NCBI GenBank assembly: GCA_934661755.1
Contig: CAKUJM010000012.1
Span: forward strand, 1 to 60,143
DNA length: 60,143 nt
DNA from: an uncultured Lentisphaeria bacterium
GTDB lineage: Bacteria; Verrucomicrobiota; Lentisphaeria; Oligosphaerales; Oligosphaeraceae
Direction of reading: 5' to 3'
Positions 25,598 through 34,219 of the stretch are shown piece by piece (position 1 is the first letter of the stretch; each line of letters begins with the position of its first letter). The notes under the pieces were generated by a model. The model saw nothing but the letters and a program-made list of their open reading frames with translations. It had not been told where the DNA came from and did no database searches. Both the position numbers and the translations under genes were made by a program.

Positions 25598-26610
25598 TGA
25601 CCACTCCCCTGGATGCACCGTGCCAGGCAGATGGGCATCCGCGGCTGCCCGATGGACTGGCGGTCCCTCGCAGTGATGTCAATTTTTACAAAGGACGCAT
25701 GGTCATCGAGCCTGTATACGAAGGGTCTGCCCGGCTTCGGGACCTCGACATGGCGGGAATTTACGGTGATTTGATAATCCGGCGGCATGGACGGGAATAC
25801 CAGCGCAATCGCCCCCTGCCCGTCCAAGTCGTCAATCCCCGAGGAAATCCGGTATCCAGCCGACGATGACGGTGAATCGGATGACGGCGGCATGGCCGCA
25901 CCCTTCCGGCGTTCAGCGTGAAGCGCGGCAAACCGCACCGCCTGCGACTGGACTCCGTCGCTGCCCACCCACAGGACCGGCAATTGGCGCGGCATTGGCA
26001 CCAGGCCGCCGTCTTCCCATAGCGAATACCACTCTTGCAGCCATCCGGACAAGCCGCCCTCACCGGACGATGGCGCCATCCCCTTCGGGGCATTGCGCTG
26101 GAACTGCAAAAAAAGCCTGGCGTACACCAGAAAGCCATCGAGACCCCCGTCGGTTTTGCCATGGAGCATTTCATCATGGGCATGATACAGCTGGCACAAC
26201 AGCCATTCCTGCCGATGGCGCAATGCCAGCTTCTCCAGCGACCGTTTTTGCCGGGCTGACAACGATGGAGCGGCCATGCATTTGAGCAGCATGGCAAAAC
26301 CGCGGCAGCACTCGTCAGCCGTCGGGGCCAATGCCGCCGGCGTGGCCGGCAAATCCGGCGGATCCAAACGCTGATCCGCCTCCGGCATTTTCCGGCGTGA
26401 CAGCTCGATGGAACACCACAGGATGCGATAATCCGTCCACTCCGGCGGCGGAGAGGCCCCAAATGCCCGGTCGCATTCACGCATCGCCGCGGCCATTGAC
26501 ACGGGATAAGCGCGGTCCAGCGGTGCAGTTGTGCGGCATGACCCGAGCAGCAATGCCAGGGACACCAATGGCAGAAAACGGAGAATACACCAGCGCATTG
26601 CCTTTGTCAT
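25594..26610 (-). CDS. putative lipoprotein of unknown function
   Basis: About 338 residues. The start chosen lies five bases after the aroD stop. A lipoprotein signal is clear: FLPLVSLALLLGSC with the lipobox LLGSC. The mature part is rich in Trp, Arg and Pro (PEWTDYRILWCSIELSRRK, RHRQEWLLCQLYHAHDEML), with a Ser-rich linker around SSDSPSSSAG and a final beta-rich ~75 residues. No known domain recognised. It lies between aroD and the 555-residue envelope protein in one minus-strand unit; only the ATGA coupling to the latter hints at a shared role. Confidence 0.7.
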   Translation of the reverse strand: MTKAMRWCILRFLPLVSLALLLGSCRTTAPLDRAYPVSMAAAMRECDRAFGASPPPEWTDYRILWCSIELSRRKMPEADQRLDPPDLPATPAALAPTADECCRGFAMLLKCMAAPSLSARQKRSLEKLALRHRQEWLLCQLYHAHDEMLHGKTDGGLDGFLVYARLFLQFQRNAPKGMAPSSGEGGLSGWLQEWYSLWEDGGLVPMPRQLPVLWVGSDGVQSQAVRFAALHAERRKGAAMPPSSDSPSSSAGYRISSGIDDLDGQGAIALVFPSMPPDYQITVNSRHVEVPKPGRPFVYRLDDHASFVKIDITARDRQSIGQPRMPICLARCIQGSGQ

Positions 26611-26615
26611 CTGCT

Positions 26616-27398
26616 TCACGGCTTCAGGTTGTTGATATCCCAATGGAGGTTGTCCGCCACCTGGCGCATTGCCGAAATCAGCGGCTGGAAATATGGATGG
26701 CCGTCGCTGTAGCTGCTGACCGCGAACTCCACCGCCACCCCCAGCTTGAGCCCCGCAAAACGATGGAAGCCGGCATGGCTGCCATTCACCAGGTGGATGA
26801 ACGGCTTGTCCAATGTGCGGTTGAGCAGCATCGTGGTGCGCAATGCCTCCAACAGCTCCGACTCGCTGTTGACGCCAGTGACGATCTTGAGCAGATCCGC
26901 GCCACGCGACGACTCCTCCCGCAAATGCGCCAGGACCTCCTCGGCATTGCGGAAGTCCGGCATGTGCGATGACATCACCACCTTGGCACCACGCGCATGG
27001 ATGGCCTCTATGAGCTCCTTCTGGCGACTGACGGCCTCCGGGTCGAAGGCCAGCTCATGCCTTGACGGACAATACAGGTCGCCCATCACGTCAATCACCT
27101 CCGCACCTGCCTCGGCCGCCGTCAGCAGATGCTGCTGGCGCGCCTCGTCATCCGCGCCGAGAAAGACATCGTTGCGGTAGTCGATCACCATGAAGGGCAG
27201 CTGCGCCGAGCTGAAAATACGCCTGAAGTTGTCAAATGAGCGCAATTCGACGGGAAAATCGCGCAATTCCAGCGCAATGCCGTCCGCGCCATCATATTCG
27301 CCCTGGCGCGACAACGCCATGGCCTCCTCCACACTCCGCGGGTTGGTCAATAGCGCAATGGCAGTGCTCTGCCGGTTGAAAAAGGACTTTTTGTTCAT
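26616..27398 (-). CDS. aroD: type I 3-dehydroquinate dehydratase
   Basis: 260 residues. It converts 3-dehydroquinate to 3-dehydroshikimate in the shikimate pathway by a Schiff-base mechanism. The catalytic pair is visible: H145 in VVMSSHMPDF and K171 in ADLLKIVTGV. Also seen are the early GADGIALELRDF strand and LVNGSHAGFHRFAGLKLG near the end, where the family has a conserved Arg-containing loop. The length is normal. It is the first gene of the minus-strand unit with the lipoprotein and envelope protein; its other shikimate partners are not nearby. Confidence 0.92.
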   Translation of the reverse strand: MNKKSFFNRQSTAIALLTNPRSVEEAMALSRQGEYDGADGIALELRDFPVELRSFDNFRRIFSSAQLPFMVIDYRNDVFLGADDEARQQHLLTAAEAGAEVIDVMGDLYCPSRHELAFDPEAVSRQKELIEAIHARGAKVVMSSHMPDFRNAEEVLAHLREESSRGADLLKIVTGVNSESELLEALRTTMLLNRTLDKPFIHLVNGSHAGFHRFAGLKLGVAVEFAVSSYSDGHPYFQPLISAMRQVADNLHWDINNLKP

Positions 27399-27529
27399 GG
27401 ATCTGAAAACCGCACAAGGCCGGCACTGCTACAAAATAACTGCATCACCGACAAATGGCAATAATTTAACACAGGTTTCCAGGTTCTCGCTTTTCCTGCC
27501 GCCGCGCATGGCCGTACCGCCGTGCATGG

Positions 27530-28320
27530 ACGTACCGCAGTGCGCGGACGTAAAAAGACCGCGCTCCAGTTTTCACGACCAGAAAAGCCTCCCCTGCAAG
27601 GGGAGGTGCCGCCGCAGGCGGCGGAGGGGGTGGCGTCGGGCTTGACGTGCCGTGGTGCGTAGTTTGAAGAACGCGCTTTGTTGTAAACAGGCTTTGCCAT
27701 TGACAACACACATGCACCGGCCAAGTCCACTCACGGCGCCAACTCCTCGCACCCAGCCTCCCCCGGGGTAGCAAGGGCGTCCCGCCCTTGGACAATTATG
27801 TTGTTTGCAAACATGGCGCGTTCCTAAAACTACGCACTACGGCACGTCAAGCCCGACGGTAACCCCTCCGGCGCTGTCTCGCCCGGGGTAGCAAGGGCGT
27901 CTCGCCCTTGGACAATTATGTTGTTTGCAAACATGGCGCGTTCCTAAAACTACGCACCACAGCACGTCAAGCCCGACGGTAACCCCTCCGGCGCTGTCTC
28001 GCCACTGGGGTAGCAAGGGCATCTCGCCCTTGGACAATTGACCTTTGCCTGTTTACAACATGGCGCGTTCTTATAAACTACGCACGGACGCACGTCAAGC
28101 CCGACGGTAACCCCTCCGGCGCTGCCGCGCCACCTCCCCTTGCAGGGGAGGCTTTTCTTGTCAGAAAACGTGAGCGCGGTCGTTTTACGGCCATGCACGG
28201 CGGTGCGTCAAGCCCGACGGTAACCCCTCCGGCGCTGTCGCGCCCCGGGGTAGCAAGGGCGTCTCGCCCTTGGACAATTGTGCTGTTACAACAAAGCGCG
28301 GTCGTTTTACCGCCATGCTT
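27530..28320. repeat. composite repeat island: ~121-bp tandem units inside an inverted outer pair
   Basis: Four direct copies of an A-B module are visible: A (CACGTCAAGCCCGACGGTAA, at about 27843, 27964, 28091, 28205) and B (GGGGTAGCAAGGGCGTCTCG, at about 27774, 27895, 28016, 28247), period about 121 bp. B folds as CAAGGGCG-TCT-CGCCCTTG. A third module holds the palindrome TGTTTGCAAACA. The left edge (27530-27690) is an inverted copy of the right part (about 28060-28210), with CCTCCCC-GGGGAGG hairpins and GCGCGGTC sequences mirrored. No gene is present in 27399-28499; short frames here repeat one peptide and are artefacts. Confidence 0.85.
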
Positions 28321-28409
28321 GCCGCGCACATTTAGCGAGTTGCCCAGTGCAGCTGCGTTGTCCCCCCCCCCCAAAAAAAAACTCCGGAGATTTTTTTTTC
28401 GAAACACTC

Positions 28410-28438
28410 TTGCAAATCCACAAACTGCCACTTATAGT
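28410..28438 (+). promoter_or_regulatory. candidate promoter of the GntR/LacI-type regulator
   Basis: TTGCAA (28410-28415), 17 bp, TATAGT (28433-28438), about 60 bp before the start codon. It lies just after runs of C, A and T (28362-28399). Confidence 0.6.
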
Positions 28439-28442
28439 ATTG

Positions 28443-28458
28443 ACTGTATCGAAACAGT
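28443..28458 (+). promoter_or_regulatory. candidate operator (ACTGT-6-ACAGT palindrome)
   Basis: ACTGT-ATCGAA-ACAGT is a perfect 5+6+5 inverted repeat four bases after the -10 box, so a bound dimer would block transcription start. It is probably the regulator's own site. Confidence 0.5.
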
Positions 28459-28499
28459 TATCCAACGGGCGATGCCCCGTGGGAATTCCAGGCGCACTT

Positions 28500-29597
28500 A
28501 TGCCAATGAGAATCGCGAAATACCAGAAGATCAAGGAATTTCTCAAGCGCGAGGCGCTGAAGCCGGAATCGGTGGTGTCGATGCCGTCGATCCGGGAGCT
28601 GATGGTCCGTTTCAATGTCGCGGCCAGCACCGTCAACCAGGCGCTGGGCGAATTGGAGCACGAGCATGTGATCATGCGTCATCAAGGCCGCGGGATCGTC
28701 GCGGTCCGGGAGCCGGGGGTGTGGGAAGTCCAGTCCTCCGGCGTCAGACGCGGGAGCATTTTCCTGGCCTATCCGGACTTCCCCTCGGAGATGCTGCACC
28801 ACAAGGTCTACACTGTGGAGCAGTATGCCAAGCAGTGCGGCCTGGGCGTAGTCCAATATCATTTTTCGCGCGGCACTCCGGTCAGCCAGATCATTTTGGC
28901 GGCGCAGCGCCATCCCCGGTGCCAGGCGTTGGTGCTCATACCGGCGATGGCGCGCCTGACCGACCGGGAGCTGGGCGCATTGGGGAAGCTCCCCCATCCG
29001 GTGGTGCTGCTGGACACCTCCTTCCATTATGATTCACTGCCGGGAAATCTCTATTTGATCACCCACAATCCCGTGGACGCGGCGCAAATGCTGTCAGAGT
29101 ACCTGCTGTCCAATGGCCACTGCCGGATCGGGCTCATCCGCAACGAATCCCAGACCGACTATGGAATGGAGCTGTTCAAGGAGCTTTCCGGACGGTTCCA
29201 GGCGGGCGGAGCGACGGTGCGGATCTTCTCCAAGGCGGTGCATTCGTGGGACAACCCCAGTTCTGCCGCCCGGGAAATCACCGGCGACAACCTGGACGCC
29301 ATCCGCGCCGACGGCCTGACGGCGCTTTTCTACATTTCGGCATCCGGTGCATATGCGTCCATACCCCTCCTGGTGAACGAAGGAATCCGAATCCCGGAGG
29401 ACATCAGCCTGATCTCCGAAGGCAACCTCTCCTGGCTGGAATACAGCAACCCGCCATTGACAGTGATCAATCCGGAATACGGACAGATGTGCATGCGCGC
29501 AGTCGAAATCGCCGACGGCCATCATCTGGACGAGCAGGTATTTTACAGCGATCTTTCCATCATCATAAGGGACAGCGTCCGCAACCTGGGCCGCTGA
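28500..29597 (+). CDS. GntR-type HTH regulator with LacI-like sugar-binding domain
   Basis: 365 residues. The N-terminal winged helix fits the GntR class: MRIAKYQKIKEFLKREAL, SMPSIRELMVRFNVAASTVNQALGELE and a wing with HQGRGIVAV. From about residue 85 a periplasmic-binding-protein fold follows, as in LacI regulators: GHCRIGLIRNESQTDYG and IPEDISLISEGN. This domain pair is common in Lentisphaerota carbohydrate loci. It precedes the prepilin and glycoside hydrolase genes on the same strand, so it probably controls them in response to a sugar. ORF extension upstream to 28278 runs through repeat DNA and is rejected. Confidence 0.9.
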   Translation: MPMRIAKYQKIKEFLKREALKPESVVSMPSIRELMVRFNVAASTVNQALGELEHEHVIMRHQGRGIVAVREPGVWEVQSSGVRRGSIFLAYPDFPSEMLHHKVYTVEQYAKQCGLGVVQYHFSRGTPVSQIILAAQRHPRCQALVLIPAMARLTDRELGALGKLPHPVVLLDTSFHYDSLPGNLYLITHNPVDAAQMLSEYLLSNGHCRIGLIRNESQTDYGMELFKELSGRFQAGGATVRIFSKAVHSWDNPSSAAREITGDNLDAIRADGLTALFYISASGAYASIPLLVNEGIRIPEDISLISEGNLSWLEYSNPPLTVINPEYGQMCMRAVEIADGHHLDEQVFYSDLSIIIRDSVRNLGR

Positions 29598-29637
29598 TCC
29601 TAACCCCTTCCCACCCAAGACACAGGAGCATAAAAAC

Positions 29638-30402
29638 ATGACAATTCTACCCCCCCCCCGACAGAACCGGGCATTTACGCTAATTGAGCTGCTGGTGGTC
29701 ATCGCAATCATCGCGATTCTGGCCTCGATGCTGCTGCCGGCGCTGAACCAGGCGCGGGACAAGGCGCATGCGATCAGCTGCATCAACAACAAGAAGCAGC
29801 TGGGCCTGATGATGATGATGTACGAATCGGACTACCAGCTGCTGTCGGTGCCGCGGGTCTCCTGGCCAATGCCCTACATCTGGTCCGGATACCTCAAAAT
29901 CCCCGGCTCGAAGGGCACTGACTCAGTGCTGGGGGATGTGATCAAGAATTTTTCCACCATAAAATTTCTACATTGTCCGAAGGCGCTGCGGATCCATCCC
30001 GATGACAAATCCATGGACCACATCACCGGCTTCTACCACCTGAATTTCCTGTACACGCTGGAAATCGGCGTCTCGTACGCATACACCAATGACGAATACC
30101 AATGGTGGTACAAATGGGATATCACCAAGCACCCCAACCCCGCCGCCCAGCCGGTCTTCGCCGACTCGATCCAGGTGAACATGGATACCTGGACTTCCGG
30201 TCCGGAGCAGGTGACCGGCGACAACATGGCGGACCACATCGTGTTCTGCATGAACGCCATCGCCCTGCGGCACCGCGGCGCCAGCGCCGTCACCTTCCTG
30301 GACGGCCACGCCGCCCTGGTCAGCCTCCACGATACCAAGAAGTTCTACACCAACCAGTGGACCATCTACAACGAGAATGGCGTAAGGATCCTCTACCCAT
30401 AG
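29638..30402 (+). CDS. prepilin-type N-terminal domain protein (H-X9-DG class), copy 1
   Basis: 254 residues. The type IV prepilin signal FTLIELLVVIAIIAILASMLL follows a short basic leader; the residue before the cleavage-site Phe is Ala rather than the usual Gly. Late in the protein, HRGASAVTFLDGH fits the H-X9-DG motif of pseudopilin-like proteins that are hugely expanded in Lentisphaerota and Planctomycetes. Probably processed by a prepilin peptidase and displayed at the envelope, perhaps in glycan capture. CACAGGAGCATAAAA precedes the ATG. Codons 5-8 lie in a run of ten C. It is a close paralogue of the next gene. Confidence 0.9.
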   Translation: MTILPPPRQNRAFTLIELLVVIAIIAILASMLLPALNQARDKAHAISCINNKKQLGLMMMMYESDYQLLSVPRVSWPMPYIWSGYLKIPGSKGTDSVLGDVIKNFSTIKFLHCPKALRIHPDDKSMDHITGFYHLNFLYTLEIGVSYAYTNDEYQWWYKWDITKHPNPAAQPVFADSIQVNMDTWTSGPEQVTGDNMADHIVFCMNAIALRHRGASAVTFLDGHAALVSLHDTKKFYTNQWTIYNENGVRILYP

Positions 30403-30531
30403 CACGCCATCTGCCGCCGCTTCGGAGGAGGTTGGATGCCGGGCTTGAGGCGCGGTCCGCTGTGCATGGCCATCCGCAACCATCGATTTCCTTGAGTACC
30501 CCCCCCACCCCCCAACACAGGAGCATAAAAC

Positions 30532-31301
30532 ATGACAATTCAGCCCCCCCCCCCCGACAGAACCGGACATTTACGCTAATTGAATTGCTGGTGGTGATCG
30601 CGATCATCGCGATTCTGGCATCGATGCTGCTACCGGCGCTGAGCCAGGCGCGAGACAAGGCTCGCGCGATCAGCTGCATCAACAACAAGAAGCAGCTGGC
30701 CCTGATGATGATGATGTACGAGTCGGACTACCAGATGCTGTCGGTGCCGCTTGTCACCTGGCCAATGCCTTACGTCTGGTCCGGATACCTCCTCATCCCC
30801 GGGGGAAGGGGGGTGAACTCGACGCTGGACGACCTGGCCGACAAATTCGACACTGTTGAGTTCCTGCACTGTCCGAAGGCCAAACGGATCATCAACCCCG
30901 CCGACCGCAATTCGTTCAACCGCATCACCGGCCACTTCCACATGAATTTCCTGGTCTGGCTGCAGATCGGGGTCACCGAGTCTCCGAGCAATGACGTATA
31001 CGGAAGGTGGTACAAATGGGATATCACCAAGCATCCCAACCCCTCCGCCCAGCCGGTCTTCGCCGACTCGATCTACGTCAACATGGACACGCCGACCTCT
31101 GGTCCCGAGCAGGTGACCGGCGAGTACATGTCGGACCATATCGTGTTCTGCATGAACGCCATCGCCCTGCGGCACCGCGGCGCCACCGCCGTCACCTTCC
31201 TGGACGGCCATGCCAGTCTGGTGAAACTGTACGAAACCAGGAATTTCTATTCCTACCAATGGACAGTCTACAACGAGAATGGCAGGAGGATCATACTGTA
31301 G
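30532..31301 (+). CDS. prepilin-type protein, copy 2, frameshifted at a poly-C run
   Basis: Paralogue of the preceding gene, with the same ribosome-binding region and the same MTI start. Here the C run after codon 4 is twelve long (30544-30555). Ten or thirteen would join the ATG to the FTLIELLVV frame; with twelve, translation ends after about 15 codons. The downstream frame is intact to 31301 and highly similar to copy 1, including the H-X9-DG motif. Either expression is switched off by slipped-strand mispairing, or the run was mis-sequenced. No alternative in-frame ATG with a ribosome site was seen. The residue before FTLIE is Thr. Confidence 0.8.
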
Positions 31302-31411
31302 AACGAACCTGTCGTGCATGCCGACGGCGTCGCCTGCGGCGCCGGCATGCACGCCTTCCATCCCACTTGCCACCACCGCCACCATTCATCCATCCCCCCC
31401 GCCATACCCAA

Positions 31412-34219
31412 ATGAATCTCCACGGAAGAATTCTCGCGCTGTCGCTGATGCTGGCGGCTGCGGCCATCCACGCGGACGCATCGTCTCCCGCACCGATTCC
31501 CGCCCAGGCCGTCGACCTGGCCAGGATTGCGGTCAGCGACCCGATTGTACTGAAAGCCGGAGTGCCGGCGTGTTCCACGGACAAGAAGATGGTCTTCGCC
31601 CACACGGTGCCCTGGCACAACCTCTACAGCAACCAGCTGCGGGCCAACGGCTACCACGAATACGCCCTGAAGCCTGACAAATCGCTGGTGGAAAGCGCCA
31701 GGCGCGAAATCGCCATGGCGCAGGCGGTAGGGATCGACGGCTTTTTCATCGACATCGGCACCGCCGACCAGATGTCATTTGCGGACTGCTACCTGGAGGC
31801 CGCCCGGGGAACATCATTTGTCATCGGCTTCTGCATGGATATCGAGCCATTGGCGGGCGAGGAGGGCATCGAGCTGAGCGTCAATTCGGTGGAGCGCATT
31901 GTCAAGACCCTCGGCAACCATCCCAATTTCGCCAAGGTCGGCGGCAAGTACATCTTCTTCAGCTTCTCCGCGGCATGGCGTCACACTCCGCAGAAGCTGG
32001 CCGAGATCCGGAAGCGCCTGGGCGCCAAGGGGATTGAGATTTATTACGTCCTGCACCGCGAGACTGCGGAATGGCGTTCCAACCTCGGCAAGATGGTTGA
32101 GGACATCTATGACGACCCCTATGGCGCGGTCAGCGACAGCTTCTACCAGTTCATGTTTTCGTCGCGCGCCTGGAACGACCGCGGCGAGCCGGAGGGGATC
32201 CACCGCACCGAATTCATCGCGCTGCGCAATTCGCTGGCCAAATTCGGCAAGAAGCCGGTGGCCACCATCACCCCGGGATACCGCGGCAACTGGCTTGAGG
32301 ACCTGGGTCATTTCGGCTATGTGCCATTCCGGGGATACGACAAGATCTGGGACTGCTTCCACGCCTTCAAGCCGGATGAAGTCAATTGGCTGAACCTGTC
32401 GACCTGGAACGACCTGGGCGAGACCCCGATTTTCCCGCGACTTTATGACTTCGGGGCTTCGGCGGAGGTGTTCGGCGCCTTCGTGGACCAGTATTTCCGG
32501 GGCAATCCGCCGCCGGTGCAATCCGAGCCGCGGGTGTATTTCGCCTCATGCCGGGAGTATCTGGCGGGGACGGTCCTGCGGCTGACCGCGCTGAATGCGC
32601 CCATCCAGGCCTCGGGCGAGGTGATGATCTGCGGGCGGCTGCTGGGCAATGACGGCGAAGAGCTGGCGACACTGCCATACAAATGGCTGAAGATGGACCA
32701 GTTCGACCGTTGCGAATGGCTGGCGCCATCCGGCCCGCTGGCGCGCTCCCATGCGGTGATCCCCGAAATCACCATGGCCTGGGACTGCAATGGACAGTCG
32801 CATAGCGTCACCCATCGGCTGCCGGCGATCCTGCTGCGCACGCCGTGGATCCAGAACTGGAGCACCCAGCGCACCGCCTTCCACAACCTCACCGAGGTGC
32901 CGGCGGATTTCAGCGTCACCCAGGCCGGCGGTCTGGTCACGGCGAAGCTCACCTTCAACTCCAAGGAGAAGATCGCCCGGGCGATGCTCTTCCGCAACGA
33001 CCGCATGGTGGCGGATTTCACCCCCGACAGCCAGGCGCGGATTCTCAATCTCACCATCTACCCGAAACACACCCAGGCGCGCATCGAGCTGAAGATCCGC
33101 AACGGACGAATCATCGGCCTGAAGCGCCAGCATGGCTTCAACATGGATATCGACCAGGTCGACTGGGATGCGAATGGGCTGCGGCTGGCGCCGTACGCCA
33201 TGGGCGCATACGGCACCCAGATGGACGCGACGCCGGAAACGGCATTCGACCTCTACCACGATGGACAGCTGGTAGGATCCGCCACCGTCGCCGAGCTGCT
33301 GGACAAGCGCAATGTCGTCATCGGCGGCAATGAGGAATGCCGGCTGGAGTTCAACGACTGGAACAACCACGCGCCATTTGCCGCCGACGGGCTGCCGGAT
33401 GACACCGCCCTGACCGTCAATTTCTATTCGCGTCCGGCGCACGGCAGCGACATCTACCACATCAACTTCCTGACCACCGAGGGCAAAATTGCGCACACCG
33501 CCTTCATCACTCCGTTTGATGCGGGCCACATGGTGCGGATGAATCTGCTGGAGACCTACTTCAGCCAGGAAGCCACCATCGACAACATGGGCTACTACGC
33601 CAATGTCCCGAAGGAAAATCGCGTCGGCAGCTTCATCGTGAACTCCCACGTCCTGCGCGAAGGATCGTGGAATTTCGACCACGGCGGCGAGGATGCGCTG
33701 GGCGACCGGCCGCTGACCTATCCGTACGCGCAGCTGTTGAAGCCGGAGGGCCCGGACGGCAGCAACTGCCTGGTCTTCACCAAGGGCGCCGAGACCATGC
33801 TGCGGCGGCGGGTGTCGCCATTGGCCAACTGCGTCATCCAGTTCAGCCTCTTCCTGGACGGCATCCCCGATGAAAGCCGCCAGATCATGGCCGGAAACGG
33901 CCACGTCTGCCAGGGCGGATTCTATGTGCACATCGACGCGGACGGCCATCTGCGCTTCGGCCGATATGGCGATCTGGCCACCGTGCGCTCCGCCGAACCC
34001 GTGGAGCCGGGACAATGGCATCAGATCAAGTTCGTCTTCGACGAAAAGCGCGGCACGCTCTACATCGACGGAGAGCAGTCCGGCCAGAGCGACTTCCGGC
34101 CATACCGCGATTTCCGCAACAACTTCTTCACCCTCGGCGGAAAGGGCAACGGCTTCGACGGCAAGATCGACAACCTGAAATTCACCAACTGCACCGAACA
34201 GGCGGACGACACCAAATGA
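31412..34219 (+). CDS. secreted glycoside hydrolase family 71/99-like protein with LamG-like C-terminus
   Basis: 935 residues from the ATG at MNLHGRIL. Signal peptide ILALSLMLAAAAIHADA. The N-terminal ~400 residues resemble the GH71/GH99-like (endo-mannosidase-type) barrel: KMVFAHTVPWHNLYSNQ, AQAVGIDGFFIDIG, VGGKYIFFSF and PVATITPGYRGNW, then NLSTWNDLGET. A beta-rich middle follows. The last ~190 residues look like a concanavalin/LamG fold (QIMAGNGHVCQGGFYVHID, LYIDGEQSG, DGKIDNLKF). Likely cleaves or binds a complex glycan outside the cytoplasm. The stop overlaps the next start by ATGA. Substrate unknown; the C-terminal domain may bind the glycan. Confidence 0.82.
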   Translation: MNLHGRILALSLMLAAAAIHADASSPAPIPAQAVDLARIAVSDPIVLKAGVPACSTDKKMVFAHTVPWHNLYSNQLRANGYHEYALKPDKSLVESARREIAMAQAVGIDGFFIDIGTADQMSFADCYLEAARGTSFVIGFCMDIEPLAGEEGIELSVNSVERIVKTLGNHPNFAKVGGKYIFFSFSAAWRHTPQKLAEIRKRLGAKGIEIYYVLHRETAEWRSNLGKMVEDIYDDPYGAVSDSFYQFMFSSRAWNDRGEPEGIHRTEFIALRNSLAKFGKKPVATITPGYRGNWLEDLGHFGYVPFRGYDKIWDCFHAFKPDEVNWLNLSTWNDLGETPIFPRLYDFGASAEVFGAFVDQYFRGNPPPVQSEPRVYFASCREYLAGTVLRLTALNAPIQASGEVMICGRLLGNDGEELATLPYKWLKMDQFDRCEWLAPSGPLARSHAVIPEITMAWDCNGQSHSVTHRLPAILLRTPWIQNWSTQRTAFHNLTEVPADFSVTQAGGLVTAKLTFNSKEKIARAMLFRNDRMVADFTPDSQARILNLTIYPKHTQARIELKIRNGRIIGLKRQHGFNMDIDQVDWDANGLRLAPYAMGAYGTQMDATPETAFDLYHDGQLVGSATVAELLDKRNVVIGGNEECRLEFNDWNNHAPFAADGLPDDTALTVNFYSRPAHGSDIYHINFLTTEGKIAHTAFITPFDAGHMVRMNLLETYFSQEATIDNMGYYANVPKENRVGSFIVNSHVLREGSWNFDHGGEDALGDRPLTYPYAQLLKPEGPDGSNCLVFTKGAETMLRRRVSPLANCVIQFSLFLDGIPDESRQIMAGNGHVCQGGFYVHIDADGHLRFGRYGDLATVRSAEPVEPGQWHQIKFVFDEKRGTLYIDGEQSGQSDFRPYRDFRNNFFTLGGKGNGFDGKIDNLKFTNCTEQADDTK

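Noticed and set aside
27530..28320. CRISPR array
   Set aside because: Units are ~121 bp with no short conserved repeat alternating with unique spacers; the whole unit repeats. No cas genes are nearby.
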